A stretch of 8,443 nucleotides of DNA from Acidobacteriota bacterium (GTDB lineage Bacteria > Acidobacteriota > Terriglobia > Terriglobales > Acidobacteriaceae), in contig JAJZNH010000210.1 in NCBI GenBank assembly GCA_021811745.1, positions 1 through 8,443 on the forward strand, given 5' to 3'. Below, in pieces: positions 6,406 through 8,443 of the stretch. A program made the translations under genes and the position numbers. How positions within the stretch are numbered: position 1 is the first letter of the stretch; every line of letters starts with the position of its first letter. Under the pieces are notes generated by a model. It was given only the letters and a program-made list of their open reading frames with translations, made no database searches and was not told the DNA's origin.

Positions 6406-7724
6406 GCGATCAGCACACTGAATCTTCTACTCTCGATGGCGCCCGGCATGACCGTTACGTGCTGGGCATGCCCTTGGCTCTGCTGGGCGGATACATCGCC
6501 ATCGTGCTGTGCATGACTGGCGACGGAATCGAACAGGCCTTCCTCTCAAAGTATCTAGTGAATCTGGGCTTCAGCGCCCGCGACGCGGCGCTGGTTTTCA
6601 GCGTCTATGGCGGCACCGCTGCGCTTTCCAGTTGGCTCTCGGGAGTGCTGGCCGAGGTCTTTTCGCCGCGGCGCGTCATGCTGGTCGGAATTGCCTGGTG
6701 GCTGGTCTTTCACGTGCTCTTCCTCAGCCTGGGCCTGGCGCATCTCAACCTGCCCTTGACGCTGCTCTTTTATGGCATTCGCGGCTTCGCCTACCCGCTG
6801 TTCTTCTACGGCTTCTTCGTATGGGTGGTACAGAAGAGCCGTCCGCATGAGCTTGCCTCGGCTATTGGATGGACTTGGAGCATGTTCACCATCGGTTACG
6901 GCGTAATTGGGTCTTATCTGCCCAGCTACACGATTCCGCGGATCGGCTTCATGGGAACCCTGTGGATGTCGATTGCGTGGGTGCTGGGAGGGGGGCTGCT
7001 GATCTACTTCTTTACCGATGGCCGCGCAATGCCCCGGCCCAAGAATTCTCAGCCAGAGCAGCGCAAGGTGGGCAGAGGCACGAGCAAGCTTGAGGAGATC
7101 AGCAAGTGCGTGACGCTGATCTACCACAACCGCAGCATCGCACTGGCGCTCGTCACGCGCGTCATCTGCAATCTCTCTTTGTTTGGCTTTCCGGTGATCA
7201 TGCCGCTGCTCTACACCTCGCCGCGCGTAGGCTTCAGCGTCCCCGAGTGGCTGCGCATCTGGGGAACGTTCTTCCTGGTGCAGCCAGTCACCAATGTGGC
7301 CTGGGGACTGATTGGCGACCGCATCGGGTGGATGCGCCAGATGCGTTGGTTCGGCTTCGTCGGCTGCGGCACGGCATCGCTGCTCTTTTACTGGCTCCCG
7401 ATCCATTTTCCCCATAACACCGTGGCCGCTACAGTGGCGGCGTTGCTGTTTGCCTTTACGGTGACCTCGTTTGTCCCCATGGGTGCGATTTTTCCCGCCA
7501 TGGAGCCTGAGCACCAGGGCGCCGCAGTTTCGGTGCAGAACCTGGGCGGAGGACTGGCCAACTTCGGCGGGCCCGTCCTGGCCGCGCTCATCCTGCCCTT
7601 CTGGGGCATCAAGGGCGTGGTGATCGTCTATGGTGTCTTGTACTATTTCGCTGCCGTCCTCACGTACTTCATTCATGTCGACCAACCCAAAGGCGTATCC
7701 TCCGCTTCCCTGGCCGCACATTGA
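6402..7724 (+). CDS. Major facilitator polyol permease (RbtT/DalT/CsbX-like)
   Basis: 440 residues with about twelve hydrophobic segments: an inner-membrane major-facilitator importer, probably a proton symporter for a pentitol. Signatures of the ribitol/D-arabinitol permease family are [13 protein letters not shown] (40-52), [12 protein letters not shown] (80-91, a modified MFS motif A), [16 protein letters not shown] (from 123), [36 protein letters not shown] and [23 protein letters not shown] charged central loop lies near 205-235. The start is GTG at 6402, overlapping the dehydrogenase TGA as GTGA. GAGGA at 6388-6392 lies 9 bases upstream, inside the dehydrogenase gene. Pairing with a xylitol-type dehydrogenase suggests xylitol, arabinitol or ribitol as substrate. 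No pentulose kinase is in the window, so phosphorylation must be encoded elsewhere. Confidence 0.9.
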   Translation: MSDQHTESSTLDGARHDRYVLGMPLALLGGYIAIVLCMTGDGIEQAFLSKYLVNLGFSARDAALVFSVYGGTAALSSWLSGVLAEVFSPRRVMLVGIAWWLVFHVLFLSLGLAHLNLPLTLLFYGIRGFAYPLFFYGFFVWVVQKSRPHELASAIGWTWSMFTIGYGVIGSYLPSYTIPRIGFMGTLWMSIAWVLGGGLLIYFFTDGRAMPRPKNSQPEQRKVGRGTSKLEEISKCVTLIYHNRSIALALVTRVICNLSLFGFPVIMPLLYTSPRVGFSVPEWLRIWGTFFLVQPVTNVAWGLIGDRIGWMRQMRWFGFVGCGTASLLFYWLPIHFPHNTVAATVAALLFAFTVTSFVPMGAIFPAMEPEHQGAAVSVQNLGGGLANFGGPVLAALILPFWGIKGVVIVYGVLYYFAAVLTYFIHVDQPKGVSSASLAAH

Positions 7725-7964
7725 GGACGCCGGCGGTAAGAACCGGCCACACTTCACCTCCAGTCTCCAGTCTTTTCCAAGTGGCCAAAATCGGAGTATG
7801 CTTGTGCCTCAGAGAAAATAATGGATTCACAGTAGCTTCAGGATCGGTACGCCCGAGATGCGCCTTTGCCAGGTCGCCATTCTTTGAGGCGGGTCGAATG
7901 GGAAGCGGTGTTTCCTGCGTACAGCCAACCCGGATACACGCGGGAATGGAAAGGACTCCGCGCG
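7725..7964. other. Intergenic region between permease and enolase-superfamily gene
   Basis: A weak GCCGG/CCGGC stem (7729-7747) just after the permease stop has no T-run. TCCAGTCTCCAGTC near 7759-7772 is a short tandem duplication. No small gene, clear promoter or strong terminator was found. The 240-bp gap suggests a separate transcript for the next gene, but this is not shown. Confidence 0.3.
7951..7955 (+). promoter_or_regulatory. Ribosome binding site choosing ATG 7965
   Basis: AAGGA lies 9 bases before ATG 7965. A second in-frame ATG at 7989 has AAGGAG only 4 bases upstream. The first start adds SRRGMPK, a twin-arginine-like motif directly before a weakly hydrophobic leader, and is therefore preferred. 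Confidence 0.45.
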
Positions 7965-8443
7965 ATGGAATCACCTTCAAGGAGAGGCATGCCGAAAGGT
8001 GCTGGCTTTCCAGCGGTTGGCTCTCTTTCGGCCTTTTCACTTCCTGCTTTATCGGACGCCATCCAAGCCGCCAGCACTTCATACCAGAGGCTCAAAATCG
8101 AAATCACAGATATCCGCACGGCCCAGGTGATGGTCCACGGAGCCCAGACGCACATCCGGGTCGATTCGGACCAGGGCATCTTCGGAGAAGGGGAATGTAC
8201 AGATGCCGCAGGGGGAGCGGTATCGCTGATCCAAAGTTTGCGGCCGGTGCTCATCGGGCAGAATCCGCTTGATGTGGAACCGCTCTGGGAGCGGGTCCGC
8301 ACCATGGGCATCTTCTCCGGGGCGCAAGGTGGGCAGTTCGTTTGCGCTCTATCAGGCCTGGAAATCGCCTTGTGGGACCTCGCCGGAAAGGCTCTGGGAT
8401 TGCCTGTCTACAGGCTGCTGGGCGGAAAGTTCCGCGATCGGGT
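7965..8443 (+). CDS. Mandelate racemase/muconate lactonizing family protein, N-terminal part (cut by window edge)
   Basis: 159 complete codons are visible and the frame is still open at the right edge. From residue 42, LKIEITDIRTAQVMVHGAQ, then HIRVDSDQGIFGEGEC and LRPVLIGQNPLDVEPLWERV form the alpha/beta capping domain of the enolase superfamily. CALSGLEIALWDLAGKALGL (127-146) and LLGG (151-154) mark the entry to the barrel. It most resembles sugar-acid dehydratases (galactonate or gluconate dehydratase types), but the barrel with the catalytic Lys/His and metal ligands lies outside the window, so the substrate cannot be read. The N-terminus MESPSRRGMPKGAGF, followed by a Ser/Ala/Leu segment ending near IQAAS (33-37), looks like a Tat signal (S5-R6-R7-G8-M9-P10-K11). 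If so, the enzyme is exported, unlike classical members. The context of PQQ and polyol dehydrogenases fits sugar-acid catabolism. Confidence 0.85.
   Translation, partial: MESPSRRGMPKGAGFPAVGSLSAFSLPALSDAIQAASTSYQRLKIEITDIRTAQVMVHGAQTHIRVDSDQGIFGEGECTDAAGGAVSLIQSLRPVLIGQNPLDVEPLWERVRTMGIFSGAQGGQFVCALSGLEIALWDLAGKALGLPVYRLLGGKFRDR

Noticed and set aside
6555..7757. 400-codon minus-strand open frame opposite the permease
   Set aside because: The translation is rich in His, Arg, Gln and Glu with no recognisable domain. It mirrors the hydrophobic codons of the permease and is a shadow frame.
7721..8272. 183-codon plus-strand frame across the permease end and the enolase-superfamily start
   Set aside because: The frame starting at 7965 encodes a clear MR/MLE N-terminal domain over the same bases. 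This one has no homology signal.
1..8443. CRISPR arrays, tRNA or rRNA genes, insertion sequences, toxin-antitoxin or phage-defence modules
   Set aside because: No regularly spaced repeats, tRNA-like cloverleaf, transposase or integrase motifs, or defence-type domains were seen on either strand.

Overview
The window looks like chromosomal DNA of a GC-rich soil-type bacterium. From memory of protein families, with no search run, the best guess is Acidobacteriota (Terriglobia). The reasons are a PQQ dehydrogenase with a cytochrome c domain inserted in its propeller, a short YdeI-like protein with a Cys-rich tail, a proline-rich hypothetical protein at the left edge, and a Tat-type leader on a mandelate racemase-family protein. 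There are no rRNA or tRNA genes, transposases, integrases or CRISPR repeats.

Left part (1-2948, all minus strand): a proline-rich hypothetical protein runs off the left edge. Next come two tandem hairpins (468-557) and a large exported quinoprotein dehydrogenase with one heme c site (594-2948). A 492-bp divergent intergenic region (2949-3440) follows. It holds two copies of the palindrome CCGCAGCGG, 84 bp apart.

Middle (3441-5134, plus strand): an exported ComEC-like metallo-beta-lactamase-fold protein, whose start is best read as a TTG behind a strong AGGAGG. It is followed by a possibly structured leader (about 4700-4870) and an 83-residue YdeI/OmpD-associated-type protein.

Right part (5359-8443, plus strand): a polyol module. 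A zinc-dependent xylitol/polyol dehydrogenase overlaps by 4 bases (GTGA) with a polyol permease of the RbtT/DalT type. The pair would import a pentitol such as xylitol, arabinitol or ribitol and oxidise it to a ketopentose. After 240 bp, an enolase-superfamily (mandelate racemase/muconate lactonizing) sugar-acid dehydratase-like gene begins. It is cut by the right edge and carries an apparent twin-arginine leader.

The functional theme is oxidative sugar and polyol metabolism, periplasmic (PQQ) and cytoplasmic (NAD). I see no clearly new multi-gene system. The most unusual items are the tandem hairpins, the helically phased palindrome pair, the putative structured leader and the Tat-like leader on the enolase-superfamily protein.
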